Positions 1 through 12,000 of a stretch of DNA of 64,000 nt are shown in pieces. Within the stretch, counting starts at the first letter, position 1. Every line of letters starts with the position of its first letter. The notes beneath the pieces were generated by a model. The model did not search any database. It was not told the DNA's origin and saw only the letters and a list, made by a program, of their open reading frames with translations. The DNA lies in the NCBI GenBank assembly GCA_025677825.1, contig JAIXMO010000064.1, positions 90,101 through 154,100 on the forward strand. The letters are read 5' to 3'. Made by a program: the position numbers and the translations under genes. The stretch comes from Helicostylum pulchrum (taxonomy: Eukaryota > Mucoromycota > Mucoromycetes > Mucorales > Mucoraceae).

Positions 1-819
1 CTGTCATGAGAGGTATCTTTATTTAGTTAGATACTACTTTTTTTAATATTCAAAATACCATCTTTTGTTACTATATTCTGTATATGGCTGTCAAGCTTTA
101 TTTATTCGTAACAGCTTGTATGGGTAGTACTTTTTCAATGCTACATTTATTGTGGTCTTGTTACTTTACCCCTATTTTTAAACTCAAACAAAGAAAAATA
201 CCTAATCTTGTACAATACAACATTATTCTCATACTATCATACTATATGTCTTCGTTACGCTTGAAAATCTAATCGACAAAGGTTATCTACATTCCTTTTC
301 TTATTGAAAACAAAATGATGTCTAGTATTACAAAGAAAAAACTTCATTTTTGCATAGTGTAACAGTAGCGTATATTTTTATTCAAAAGTTAAAGTTTCTG
401 GAGTGTCCTTTCGTAAGCATGTACACTGGCGCAAACAATCTTTGTTTAAAACAAGTCCTCTTTTTTTTCAATTACACTAGTAAATCCTTTTTTAAATGCT
501 ATTTGCATTACTTTTAGACACTGATCTACTGTCTTTAGCATTTTTTATTCTCTATTATTTCAGGATCACATCTCGGCAGCAACGAATTTTGGTGTAAAAA
601 AATATATATTTACATAGTTCCTTTAATTTATCATTAACGGCGCTAAGACGTGACTGAACAACATTAACCATTTATGGTTTCAACTCGTAATGATGAGTAA
701 AATTGCCTTATTTGTAATTATTTAAAGAGAGAATATATATAATTGATGCCATTGAGTTTTTTTTTCTTTATTTTCTTCACACTACCTAACTTTTTTTAAA
801 AAAATAATAATAATATAAA
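1..819. other. intergenic region at the left edge
   Basis: AT-rich sequence with no supported gene. A 62-codon open frame at 84-272 has no recognisable domain and is treated as chance. A TATA-like run near 733-742 and a T-rich stretch at 758-800 fit a core promoter and leader for the plus-strand gene starting at 820. Confidence 0.5.
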
Positions 820-1896
820 ATGACAACTATTCCTGATACAATGCACGGTGTTCAACTTGTAAAATATGGCTCGTTTGAAGAAGCTCTTGTATACAATGCA
901 GAAGTACCTACGCCTAAAATTAAATCAAAGACGCAAGTATTGGTTAGAATTAAAGCTGCTAGTGTTAACCCAATCGAAGCAAAAGTAACTTCTGGAAACA
1001 TGAAATTAGGTACTTTTGCGGTTGGTCTTCCCTCTATTATCGGTGCAGATTTCTCTGGAGTTATTGTCGCTAAGGGTGATAAAGTGACTGATTTCGAAGT
1101 AGGGGATGAAGTGTTTGGTTCACAAGAACGTCCTTTTGGCATGAATGGTGTATATGCACAATATACTGTAGTTGAAACAATTAGTGCTTCAATCGCAAAG
1201 AAGCCAAAAGAACTTTCATTCGAACAGGCTGCTTCAGCTGGTATTGCCGTTCTTACTGCTTATCAAGCCATTGTAAATTATGGTCGTATCATTAAAGATA
1301 ATGTCAAGGAAAAGAAAACCATTCTTGTGGTAGGTGCATCAGGTGGTGTTGGTAGTTATGGTATACAAATAGCCAAATCAATCAACCCTGAAAATTATGT
1401 AATTGGTATTTGCAGCGCAAAGAATGTCCAATTTGTAAAGTCGTTAGGCGCAGACAGAGTGATAAATTACAGAGATGAAGAAAGTTACAGATCATTCCTC
1501 AATAAAAAGATCCCATTTGACATCATTTTTGATTGTGTCGGTGGTGACGAATATTACAAGCAATTAGATCCATTGTTAGTTAAAAATGGTATTTATTCTA
1601 CTGCAGTTGGTCCAGTGGAATACGCTGGCTCTTCTTATCTTGGTATCGCCGACGTTTTTTCGCTCGCCGCAAATATTGCCTATAAAAAGTTATTCGGCTG
1701 TCATCGTTATGCCATGGTCACTGGCCTTCCTCATAACGAATTTAGAAATAAAATTGCACCAATGTTCAATAACTATGAAATTCGTGGAACAGTCTATGAA
1801 GATGATAATATTTTCCCTTTAAAGGACATTAGTAAAGCATTTGAAAAGATTTGGTCGCATCGTGCAGTTGGAAAAATTGTAATTTCTATTGATTAA
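820..1896 (+). CDS. RTN4IP1-like NADPH quinone oxidoreductase (zinc-less MDR family)
   Basis: A single-exon gene of 358 aa. It reads as a medium-chain dehydrogenase/reductase: an N-terminal GroES-like domain (about residues 30-130) followed by a Rossmann domain with the nucleotide-binding motif GASGGVGSYG at about 172-181 and LGADRVINYRDEES just after. The Cys-rich structural-zinc loop and the GHE catalytic-zinc motif are missing, so it belongs to the quinone oxidoreductase/RTN4IP1 branch, which reduces quinones with NADPH, not to the alcohol dehydrogenases. The true substrate is unknown. No clear targeting peptide is visible. Its stop codon lies only 11 bp from the stop of the converging TMEM97-like gene, so the two transcripts probably overlap. 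Confidence 0.9.
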   Translation: MTTIPDTMHGVQLVKYGSFEEALVYNAEVPTPKIKSKTQVLVRIKAASVNPIEAKVTSGNMKLGTFAVGLPSIIGADFSGVIVAKGDKVTDFEVGDEVFGSQERPFGMNGVYAQYTVVETISASIAKKPKELSFEQAASAGIAVLTAYQAIVNYGRIIKDNVKEKKTILVVGASGGVGSYGIQIAKSINPENYVIGICSAKNVQFVKSLGADRVINYRDEESYRSFLNKKIPFDIIFDCVGGDEYYKQLDPLLVKNGIYSTAVGPVEYAGSSYLGIADVFSLAANIAYKKLFGCHRYAMVTGLPHNEFRNKIAPMFNNYEIRGTVYEDDNIFPLKDISKAFEKIWSHRAVGKIVISID

Positions 1897-1907
1897 AAAA
1901 ATAAAAT

Positions 1908-2584
1908 TTATTGGATTTTAGCTGACTTCTTTGTCGCAGTAGTAGGGTTAGTGGTACGAGTGGGCACTGCTACATTTAAATATTTGTTAATACGAATATA
2001 TGAATCAATAATCATGATAACTGGTAAAACAAAATAAGGTCCATAGAAACCACATAACACCAATCTTTCTGTTTGATCAAGGTCATATTTAGGATTAAAT
2101 AAAACCTCGACAATAGTAGGTAAAACTGTTGTAGCAACATGGGCACCGTAAACTATACATACATATATCGTGTTAAATCAGAACATTTGAGGTAATAAAA
2201 TTTGACTTACTGGCAAGAGGAAGACGGATGTACTTGCAATCTATTTGAATTAATTTGTAAGAATTGTCGTACAAGCTTTTTTTTCTTTTCTTTTTTTTTA
2301 CCTTTAAGGAGACCAACACAAGCGATGAAAAAGAAGGGTAATTGCACAACTAATTCACAGCAAATAAAAGACGCGAACCAATAAAGAGTTGTAGGACTAC
2401 CCATAAAAGGGTCTTTGAAGGTGTTGATATAAAAGTCCAAAGCATCAGACAAAGCTGTAGGAACCCAGTGAGAAGGATAGAATAGTTGAAAATCAATGCC
2501 CAAAGTAACTGGGATATGTGTAGCGAAATAAACAAAGTAGATTAGATCCAAAGGACGGGAAAAAATACTCTTCTTTTCTGCCAT
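1908..2584 (-). CDS. TMEM97/sigma-2 receptor-like EXPERA-domain membrane protein
   Basis: Three exons on the minus strand: 2584-2302, 2240-2211 (only 30 nt) and 2152-1908, giving 185 aa. The protein shows the EXPERA/TMEM97 layout: FATHIPVTLGIDFQLFYP in helix 1, an FKDPF loop, CELVVQLPFF in helix 2, the DCKYIRLPLA segment from the 30-nt exon joined to IYGAHVATTVLP, and a last helix with GPYFVLPVIMIID. The tail is Thr/Lys-rich and ends in KKSAKIQ, which resembles the lysine-rich ER-retention tail of the human protein. Animal members are ER proteins linked to sterol transport and EBP-like folds; the same role here is inferred. Reading through the introns would destroy the conserved core, which supports the splice model. 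Confidence 0.88.
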
Positions 2585-2877
2585 TTTTTCTTTGAAATAT
2601 TTTAGAAAGAGCAGAAAAAAAAGAAGTATACTTTGCAAGTGTCCTTAAAGTATTGGTTCATATACAGTCACATTTCGTACCGCGACAGAACAAGTCGCCA
2701 GGAAATATATTCACATACATAAACTCCATTTAATCGTTTGTTGTCGTTTAAAGTTATGAAGGCAGGATTCACTAACCCAAAAATCCCCGCAAAAAAGCTT
2801 ATTTATCCTTATTTTATAGTTTTTTCATTTTTATTTATTAAGCTTTTTACAATTATACATATATTCAGTAACCAAAT

Positions 2878-3971
2878 TTAAGGTTTGATAACAACCTTTA
2901 AACCAGTACCAGCCAAGAAAACCTTCCAGGCATCATCAAACTCACTCAGTTTGAAAGTATGAGAGACCAAAGCACTCCAGTTGACCTTATTTTCAGCCAA
3001 AACCTTGACAGCACGTTCAATACCATAAGGGTTAGTATAGGTAGAAGTGATGGTTAATTCCTTTCTGTAAACATCGAAAGGTGAAATAGAAACACGGTCT
3101 TCGACCTTGGCAACACCAACCCAAACAACAGTACCACCAGCCTTTGTGAAATTAACAGCATCCTCAGCAGTATTAGGACGACCTACACATTCGAATACAA
3201 CATCAAATCCTTCACCAAGAGCACCATCAACGGCAGGAAGAGTACCGGGAGCAAAAGCCTCAGTAGCTCCAAAGGTATCAAGGGCTTTTTGACGTCTCAT
3301 CTCACTAGGTTCAATAACTGTGACACGTCCACCACTGGTCGAAGCAAGAGCAATTGCCATCAAACCAATAGGTCCGGCACCAATTACAAGAACTGAATCT
3401 CCAGTTTTAATTTTACCTTGATCAACGGCGTGAACAACGCAAGAAAGAGGCTCAGCTAAAGAGGCAACCTCAGGTGACACGTGAGAAGGAACAGCAATAA
3501 CGGCACGAGCAGGGACAGAAACGTATTGAGACATACCGCCGTCGACAGTGACGCCGATACAGAATAAATGAGTACATAAATGATACTTTTGGTTACGACA
3601 GAATGTACATTGGTTACAAGGCATGTTAGGATCGATAGCTACTAAATCACCGACTTTAACAAGGGATTTGGTATCAGGATGAATCTCTTGTACGTAACCT
3701 GAGAATTCGTGGCCAATAACAACTTTTTTGGAGGCGTGAGGAGTCTCGCCACGGCTAATATGTAAATCGGTACCTTTAAGAAAAAAAAAAAAATTAGGAT
3801 GCAAAAAAAAAATGTTTGTTAAAAAAAACGCGTTTTACCACAGATACCAGAAGCAGCAACTTTAACTAAAACTTCTCCAGACTTTAAGGCAGGAATATCT
3901 TTGCTCATTAAATCGATAGCACCGACCTTTTGCCAGCTGGCAACAGTCATTTCTTTAGTAGAAGTACACAT
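2878..3971 (-). CDS. zinc-dependent polyol dehydrogenase (sorbitol/arabinitol type)
   Basis: Two exons, 3971-3839 and 3773-2878, giving 342 aa. The intron falls inside the catalytic zinc motif and splicing restores SGICGTDLHIS. Next come GHEFSG (second zinc site), four structural-zinc cysteines in MPCNQCTFCRNQKYHLC, and the Rossmann motif GAGPIG. This is the classic zinc MDR polyol dehydrogenase plan (sorbitol, xylitol, D-arabinitol, threonine dehydrogenases). It oxidises a sugar alcohol with NAD(P)+, probably in the cytosol. The exact polyol cannot be read from sequence. The aquaporin gene is transcribed divergently from the neighbouring 435-bp region. Confidence 0.92.
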
Positions 3972-4406
3972 AATTACTGTTTTAGGTAATAGTCGACAAG
4001 TGAAAAAAAAAGAATACTTTTGAAACGAAACAAAAAATTCTTAAATACGTCTCGGAGAGAGTGACTCATTTAGCTACTATTTTATTTAGTTTATTCTATC
4101 ATGCAAAAAAGTCCGATTGGAGGGACTTGTTATAGATTCCCACCAGATTTTGTAAACTCTAAATTTTTCCCGAATAGGAAGTCCACCTACATCAGCGAGC
4201 AATTATAACCCGGCACCAAACTGATATCGTTACTAAATGTCTTTTAAAAATGTCTCAGGTATTTAATACAAAGTTATTATACGAGGAATATAGTACAGGG
4301 CAATTAACTTCGTCTTACAGGCGCCTGTTATATATAAATATACAAATTTACCCAGATTAGCTAAATATTACAATTTTTTTTTTTTTACATTTCAACTTTA
4401 AAAAAA
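3972..4406. promoter_or_regulatory. shared divergent promoter region of polyol dehydrogenase and aquaporin
   Basis: The 435 bp between two divergent start codons. It contains an exact AP-1/Gcn4-type heptamer TGACTCA at 4062-4068 and a short dyad (AAGTCC at 4109-4114, GGACTT at 4123-4128). Joint control of a polyol enzyme and a water/solute channel would make osmotic sense, but binding by any factor is inference. Confidence 0.4.
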
Positions 4407-5405
4407 ATGAAAACAAGACCTGTAGCCGATATATTTGGTGCCAATAAAGGCTCCCCTCCGAATTTAATAGCAGATGGTATGGCAGCATTAGGTGAATTTG
4501 TTGGTATGGCTGTTTTTATCTTTCTGGCATTATCTGGTGTTCAAGCTGCTCTGGAAGCGCCAACCGGAATACCTACTGATCGTGGTTTTACACCAGATCA
4601 GATTCAAAGCATTGCTTTTAGTTTTGGTGCTAGTGTTACTGTGGCACTGTTTATCTGTGGTCCTATATCTGGAGGTGTTTTAAATCCAGCAATCTTGTTA
4701 AGCTTAGTGTTGACAGGTAACATTAACTGGCTCCGTGGAATTTTGTTCTTTTTTGCCGAGATGGTGGGGGCCATCCTTGGTGCTTATTTTTGTAATTTTG
4801 TTACTGCACACGACTTACAAGGAGTCAATCTATTAAGTCCCGGATTTAATTATGCACAAGGTTTCTTTGCAGAAGCTCTTTTGACATGTACTCTTTGTCT
4901 AACTGTGTTATTCGTAATTGTTGATAAGTCTTCGTTATCCGATTTTGCACCATTTGTTGTTGGTACTTCTATCTTTATATGCCATTTGGTCGGGGCCCCT
5001 ATCGATGGTACATCTGTAAACCCCGCTCGTTCGTTTGCTGCATCATTAGTTGCGGGGAAATGGGCTAATCATTGGATTTTCTGGTTTGGTCCTTTAATCG
5101 GTGCCGTATTTGCTGTAATGATTTACTTGAGTTGTAAAATATTAGAAGGTCAGTCTCGAGGCCAAATATTAGTTCAACAAGCCGATCAAATGGATGTTTT
5201 GAACGGTGAAGAAGATAATAAAAAGTTCGAAGAAGGGTTCAACAGAAACGTACGTAATGAAAATGGCGACCAGACATATCAAAATGGAGATAATACTCAA
5301 AATAATGCAAATTATAACTCTCAAGATAATGGTATGTATCATTCTACCAGTAATAATATTCCAACAAGTACGGCAAATCCTACTACTCAAAATACAAGCT
5401 ACTAA
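4407..5405 (+). CDS. aquaporin (MIP family water/solute channel)
   Basis: Intronless, 332 aa. Six hydrophobic segments flank the two half-helices: LNPA (NPA at 93-95) and VNPARSF (NPA at 205-207). The Arg right after the second NPA is the selectivity-filter arginine. The regular NPA pair without glyceroporin spacing suggests an orthodox water channel; uptake of other small solutes cannot be excluded. The first 27 residues are hydrophilic. About 75 C-terminal residues form an Asn/Gln/Thr-rich cytoplasmic tail that is probably disordered. Start chosen at the first ATG after an A/T-rich leader. Confidence 0.95.
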   Translation: MKTRPVADIFGANKGSPPNLIADGMAALGEFVGMAVFIFLALSGVQAALEAPTGIPTDRGFTPDQIQSIAFSFGASVTVALFICGPISGGVLNPAILLSLVLTGNINWLRGILFFFAEMVGAILGAYFCNFVTAHDLQGVNLLSPGFNYAQGFFAEALLTCTLCLTVLFVIVDKSSLSDFAPFVVGTSIFICHLVGAPIDGTSVNPARSFAASLVAGKWANHWIFWFGPLIGAVFAVMIYLSCKILEGQSRGQILVQQADQMDVLNGEEDNKKFEEGFNRNVRNENGDQTYQNGDNTQNNANYNSQDNGMYHSTSNNIPTSTANPTTQNTSY

Positions 5406-6566
5406 ACTAATCAAGTGCCTAACCCAAATATGACAAATTCAAGAAATAATACTTATTCTAATATAATTACATTTATTTTTTTATTTCTTTTCATATAATT
5501 CTAATAAATAATACTTATATTTTTTTTTAAAAAAAATAACGCTTATAATAATTCGTATTAGTAACTGCTTTTTTGCTTACATGAGGTTGTCGTTTAAAAA
5601 TAAAGGGCTAGAAGGGACTGGTAAAAATCTTGGTAATGTAGTACTACATAACTTGCGACAACCAAACCATCATCTTGATAGGAAAATATTACGGCGCAAG
5701 TTACACAAAGATCTGGGGTAAATGCATTTAACGAATCGGGTAATTGATATTCTACCGCCAAGAGAATAGTTAATTTTTTTTGCCAATAGATAAATAGAAT
5801 TAAGATTCCAGATTTTACCATATTATTATTTAGTATATTTTATATCCGTGTTTTCGGAAAATGTTAGCGTGTATTCACATATGTCATCATATTAAGAGAA
5901 ATAGATTCATTCGCGATATAGTATAGTTCTTTTTTTTTACTGCTACATTTGTACATATGCGATAGCGGGTAAAGAACTTTGTGTACTTTAAAATTGTGGG
6001 AATAAATTACTTAGTATCTGTCACGCATTGTAATCGATAAGATGGCTTTTAATTGCAAGCATATTCCCAAGTATTTACTTCGGAATCCATATCAGATGTA
6101 GATATCAGACCATTTAGAAAATATACTATATTCTGATATGTGGTTGTACGGACGGGTAAAAATCAAAACATTGGATCTATTTTATTGGAACCTTTTTACC
6201 CGCCAAAGTATAAAATGAACACATAATATCTTAACATGATTTGTTTTAGAAAAATGCTTTATTCATTGATTGTCTTTACGGAAAAAAAAAGATAGTATTA
6301 TACGCATAGTATTGATTTTATTACAGAGAACTCTGAGCTTTAATTTATATTTACCTACCGATCTGTCAACAGATGTAAACCATTACATTTTTCTGTGGGA
6401 AAGCTGAAGTTTATGGGAAATTACTTTAGTTTAGGGGGAAAAGATGGAATACGGTCATCAAAAAATTAAAAAAAAATTATGTATATATATGTATACAAGT
6501 TTGGTTCGAAATTTGTTCTTTTTTTAATCCAATATAGTTAAGCTTTTCAAATAAAACAAAAAAATA
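5406..6566. other. intergenic region upstream of the sugar transporter
   Basis: About 1.16 kb without a supported gene. A 75-codon minus frame at 5594-5821 has no recognisable domain. Near the right end an AGGGG element (6433-6437) of the stress-response-element type precedes the sugar transporter. Its use is untested. Confidence 0.45.
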
Positions 6567-8472
6567 ATGGGAAAATTGTTAAAAGGAAGTGCTTTACTTT
6601 ACTCTGTGGCTATATTTGCATCATTAGGTCAATTTTTATTCGGTTGTAAGTGTTTTTTTTTAAGAAAAAATGTATATCTATTGTGAATCGATCTAATAGA
6701 TATAAATAAAACTTTAGATGATCAGGGAGTCATGTCAGGTATCTTGGTCAACAACAGCTGGCTTAATTTAATGGGTAATCCAAACGCCACTATGCAGGGT
6801 ATGGTAGTAGCAATTTTTGAGTTGGGTGCTTGGGCTACTACTTATCCCACTAGTTATTTCATGGATACTATCGGACGTCGCTGGACGATTATGGTGGGTA
6901 CCCTTATTTTCATTGTCGGCGGTGTTCTTCAAACTGCTTCCAACACAATTGTACAAATCTTAATGGGACGTTTAATTGCTGGTTTTGGCATTGGTTTTTT
7001 AAGTACCGTATTACCCGTTTATACCGCTGAGTTAAGTCGTGCTCACAACGTAAGGTTTAAATATTACGTACCACAAAAAAAAAAGACTAATTAAACCTTC
7101 CCCGCATATATTTTAGAGAGGAAGAGTTACCGTATTAGGCATGAGTGTTAACATGTTTGGTTATACTGCATCTGGTAAATACTGCTATTTTGTTTTTATT
7201 TTTTAGCTATAAACTAATACTCTTCAAAATTAGCTTTTATTGATTATGGATTCGCTCACATTGACTCGGATTGGTCTTTCCGTGGACCTCTTTTATTGCA
7301 AGTCGTATTTGCGCTTATTTTAGCTGTTGGTACTTTGGTCCTTCCTGAATCTCCTCGTTTCTTAATTTCTAAAAACAAGGATAAGATTGCACTCAAGAAT
7401 CTTGCTGATATGCATAACAAAGATGAAGACCACCCGGATGTCTGCAAGGAGTATGACGAAATTAGAAGCGCTTTAGATTTTGAAGCTAAGCTTGGTCAAC
7501 CTACTTGGTTAGAAATGTTCACCACTTACCGTAAGAGATCAATGATTGGTATTGCAGTTCAAGCTCTTGGTCAATTGGCTGGTATTAACATTGTTACTGT
7601 AAGTAAAGAAACACGACTATTTACAACTACTTTAACTCATACACATATATACTGGTTTATTAGTACTATGCACCCAAAATGTATGAAGTTATTTTGGGTC
7701 CTGGAATCCAAACAATTTTGTTCGCAGGCTATACGGCTATTGTTTACTTTGGTGGTGCCTTGGTTGCATCGGTTCTTGTTGATAGAGTCGGAAGACGTCC
7801 TTTGTTTATGTATGGTAGTTTCTTTATGACTATTTGGCTCACCCTTATGGCTGTTTTCAATAAGGTTGATCTTGGCCAAGCATCTACAGTTTTAGTCATA
7901 ACGTTCACAATGATTTTTGTTGGTACATTCGGTGCAACTTGGGCATGTGTCGATTGGTTGTGTACGTATCTAAGATGTGCTCAAATGATTATGATTACTC
8001 ATTTTAATTGATTTTATAGATCCTGCGGAGATTTTCCCCTTCCGTACCAGAGCTAAGGGTATGTCTCTTGCTGTTTCTTCTAACTGGGTAATTAAACTTT
8101 TATTTTTTTTTATTTTTATTTTTGAATATATTGCTAATTAACGTTAATTATTACTAGCTTTGTAACTTTGCCGTCGGATTGTTTACACCGCCAATGCTTG
8201 AATCCATTGGTTGGGCTACTTACTTATTTTATGCTGCATGGAACGTTGTTGCATTTTTCGTTGTTTGGAAGTGGTTTGTCGAAACTAAAGGAAAGACCCT
8301 TGAAGAGATTGATGCTGTATTTAACGATGGCGCCGCTACTGTAGACATTAATAAGAGTTTCGATTATCATCAAACTCAACAGCTTGGAGAAAAAAAACCA
8401 ACTACCTCCAATGATAGCGTAAGTGACGAAGGACAAGACGTAGCACTTAAAAATAAAAAAGAGCAGGCTTAA
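6567..8472 (+). CDS. MFS sugar (hexose-type) transporter
   Basis: Seven exons (6567-6645, 6718-7049, 7117-7174, 7234-7598, 7664-7961, 8020-8087, 8158-8472), 504 aa. Sugar-porter signatures appear in order: GYDQGVMSG in helix 1 (restored by the first splice), DTIGRRW after helix 2, GRLIAGFGIG, PESPRFL at the end of helix 6, DRVGRRPL, YPAEIFPFRTRAKG (restored by a splice) and VETKGKTLEEID after helix 12. This is the proton/hexose symporter family at the plasma membrane. Which sugar is moved is not readable. The C-terminal tail is hydrophilic, with Lys/Glu/Gln and a possible phospho-regulated Ser-rich part. Confidence 0.93.
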
Positions 8473-9041
8473 ATAAATAATTTGTACATACTTATAAATA
8501 ATAAATAACAATAATAATAGCAATAATAAATCTGTAAAACCATATATCTACCTATTATTAAGTATAATTCTTTTTTTTAAAAAAAGATGTTTCATTCCTC
8601 CAACGACTACTTAGAAAAAAACTGGTTTAATGCGTACATCCAAATGGCCGGCTTATATAATTATCACTAATAAACGGTATTTTTTACATACAAATATGAT
8701 TGAAGACTAAGAGCCAGAGAAAAATCTTTTCTTTCTTCGAACAAGTTTATCTCCAAAAAAAAAGACAAGATATTCTCTTTGCATGTATCCAACATATAAC
8801 TAGATTGGGCGTTTGTCAGAAAACGAACGTCTGACGGCATCAACCGATGCTCTACCGCTCTTCGCCAATACCACATTATCCGGGGGGGGGGGTCCTACTA
8901 TCATACCCTTCGATTATGTGGACCTCCCTTTGTATAAAATGCTCTAATATATTAATGTTTCCCACAAGAAAAATAAAATAAAAGTTAACTTTATAAAAGT
9001 ATCTTTATTAAGAACGTTTTTAATATATTATACATATATAA
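8473..9041. other. intergenic region with G10 tract
   Basis: The 569 bp between the transporter and the 3' end of the GCP5 gene. A run of ten G at about 8882-8891 is out of character for this AT-rich DNA. The preceding 70 bp are relatively GC-rich and carry a faint tRNA-like pattern on the minus strand that does not fold into a complete tRNA. No gene called. Confidence 0.4.
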
Positions 9042-12000
9042 CTATCGTGTAGAAAGAGAGGATGCTAAAGACTCGACTACATATATATATATATATAAAT
9101 TGAGTAAGTTTTCTAAAATATTTATTCAATAATGACTTACACCATGGTAAATTGGCTTTCTTTCCCAAGATCATTAAGCTGACGTATATAAATTCATTTG
9201 TACGAGTAAAGTCTTTTTCAATAGTATCCATTAAAGTTGTAAACTCTTCAACATTCCTAGCTTTTCCTTCGAATACTTCCATATAGTTTATAAACATAGT
9301 AGCCATTTTCTCGGCCATATCAAATATACTAACGATAGATTTTTTTATAGAGATAGACTAGTATGGCCGTATTAATTCAGATTTTTTTTTATATAAAAAC
9401 AACAACTCTCGTGTTACCTTATCATTTAGTAAACATCTATCAATAATTCTATGAATATAAGATGTATGTAATTCGGTAATTTCATCTGCGTTCTTTGATG
9501 CCGACAACTTTTTTCTAAACTCTAATGTTTCGGCGTGAAGTATCTAAAGGTTTATATATATAAGAATCAAGTGATTTATAATACTCATTACTTACAGTAG
9601 TCATGATATATCTCCAGAACGAGTTGATAAACCAGAGTAGCCTCATGCGTAGGGAATAATACCTCATATCAATGTCATCACTTTTCCTGTAGTCTAATCG
9701 ATTTCGAAATAACGTTTTATTTTCCATAACATATTTGGCACGCTTGAGTCGCAACAAGAAACCAGAAACCTTATTGTAATTATCCAAATGATCACTTTGA
9801 ATAAAATTATTTAACGGCCATGGAATCTATAAAAAAAAAAACACTAGTAAGAAAACTACTGGCATATAATGTATTTCAGACATTACCTCTACTTTTAATT
9901 CAATCAAATCTAAATACGAAGCAGATGTTCTTAGTCGGTTACTTTCTTCACGATGTCCCAATTGAATGTAAACAATTTCGTCATATCCGCTTAATTTACA
10001 AGCCTCTGAAAAGGTACCGTTTAACATACGTTTATCAAACCAAGGTTCATTGCCATCCATTTGTTTAAATAAGACCTGGCAAAACGAATGCATTAAATCA
10101 TTCTCCAACATAAGATAAATAGATGCTAACGATTTCAATTGTTCCGGTAATCTGGAATTCTTATGCAACACATTGTTTAACATGTCTGCTGTAATGCGAT
10201 ATGGCTCTTGAATATATTTTTCTATGAACTGTTTAAAATTCTGGTCAAATAAAGACCCTACGTCATCTATTATTGGTTGATCAATCTCTACTGACTCAGA
10301 TTGACATTGATTTGTAGGAAACAATATACTGTTAAATGAGTTGATATTGCGATTTACAGGATCAATCTTATTATACGTAATAAATGGTGGTTTCATTGTT
10401 AAAAAATTACTCATGATTTCAAGGAATGTTATTGGAGCTTGACTTAATAATTTAATATTTTTCTATAAAAAAGTGCATGTTAAAAGATTTTAATTAAAAG
10501 GTAAATGTACACGACTTACCAGTTTTTTTTCAATCTGTAGTAATAAATTAACAGCTTTACCGGTAAAGAAAATACGAGATATAGTAGTAGGATTGAATAA
10601 TGGACATTGGTAAGAAACATATTCTTGCGAAATGGCTTGAATAGAGAAACCATCGATCCAAAAATTAGGTTGATCTGTAGATATTTGTTCGTTTCGAGCC
10701 ACATAGAATTCGTTTACTGTATCACCTTCTAAGGAACCGTAAAAGATCCAATCGTCAATCATGCGTCCGTAGGGTACTAATAATTGTTCTAATACATACA
10801 ATAATGTGTCATGCATAGAAAGTTGTTCAGAATATTGAGCAGCGGTTGCGTGATCATAAAATACAGATATTAAATAGGTTGCTATCAATCTAGGATTTAC
10901 TTCAGCGAATGGTATATTCATTGTTATATCGTGAATTTCTTTAAAATGACGTAAAGGTGCATCCAATGTATGGCGAAGTTTTAATAAAGAAATGCTCTGT
11001 GATTTATCATGTGTTATAAAACTAGAATTAATTTCCTGTTCAGAAAGTAACACATCAAAGTCTCGAAGTGATTTGAATATGCAGGCAGCAAACGCTTGAC
11101 TCGTTTGTCCATATTTAATATCATTTGCTACGCGTGTAACAATCTGTCTGAGTTCGGATAGAATATTTCCATATATGCAAAATTCTGTTAATAATGATCC
11201 TAATGCCTTTTGACTAAGATGCTGAACCACGTAGTTTTCATTCAACTATTAAATTTTTTTTATATAAGTAAAATCTACAATGCATATATATATATATATA
11301 GCAAATAAATACCTGGAAATGATCATCTAGATATTGAAATAATAATCCACGGCACCCTTTTAATAATGATATCACTTCTCTAACGACGCCTGCTTCAGGA
11401 ACCGATTTGAATTGACGTCTACCCACCCCACTATAATATATTTGATTAAGAGATTCATTCAATTGACATGGTTTTTTTAATAGATCAATATTAGTTGTGT
11501 CTTCTGGTTCCAATTTGAAATCTGGTCTCCAATACTGTTGCGTTACCAAATAATTTAATGCCTCTGAATCCGCTCTTTCATCCATATCCATCTGATCTAT
11601 ATAACTCACAGTACGTGTCTCGGGTTCGCTTGTTGTTTCTCTACTAAACTGTGGCTGAGACTAGTATATGTTTATATAAATGAACCATATAATAAAAGTC
11701 CACACAAAGTAATTACCTGTCTAAATGGCGTATTTTCTTCCTCCAACTCATATCCATCATCGTCACTAAAATCATCATTGGACGCATCTTCAGGCCAAGT
11801 TTTCCAATGATCGCCTTGCAAAGGATCATCTTTTACAACATTCTCCCACGTTAACGACTGTTCTTTTTCGATAGTATTTGTTTTAGGTGTATAATTGTAA
11901 ACTTGATTTTCAGAAGACGATAGCGATAACAATAACTGTAACATGTCATACTTTAATATGGATTGCTAATATACGTGGTAGCAATATAAGTCTGTTAGTT

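Noticed and set aside
84..272. 62-codon frame as a gene
   Set aside because: No domain, no intron signals, composition typical of AT-rich noise.
5594..5821. 75-codon minus frame
   Set aside because: No recognisable domain and no splice-linked neighbours.
8817..8880. tRNA-like pattern on the minus strand (TGGCGAAGAGCGG resembling an A box)
   Set aside because: No convincing anticodon arm, T-arm or acceptor pairing; the possible B box is poor. At best a degraded tRNA-derived relic.
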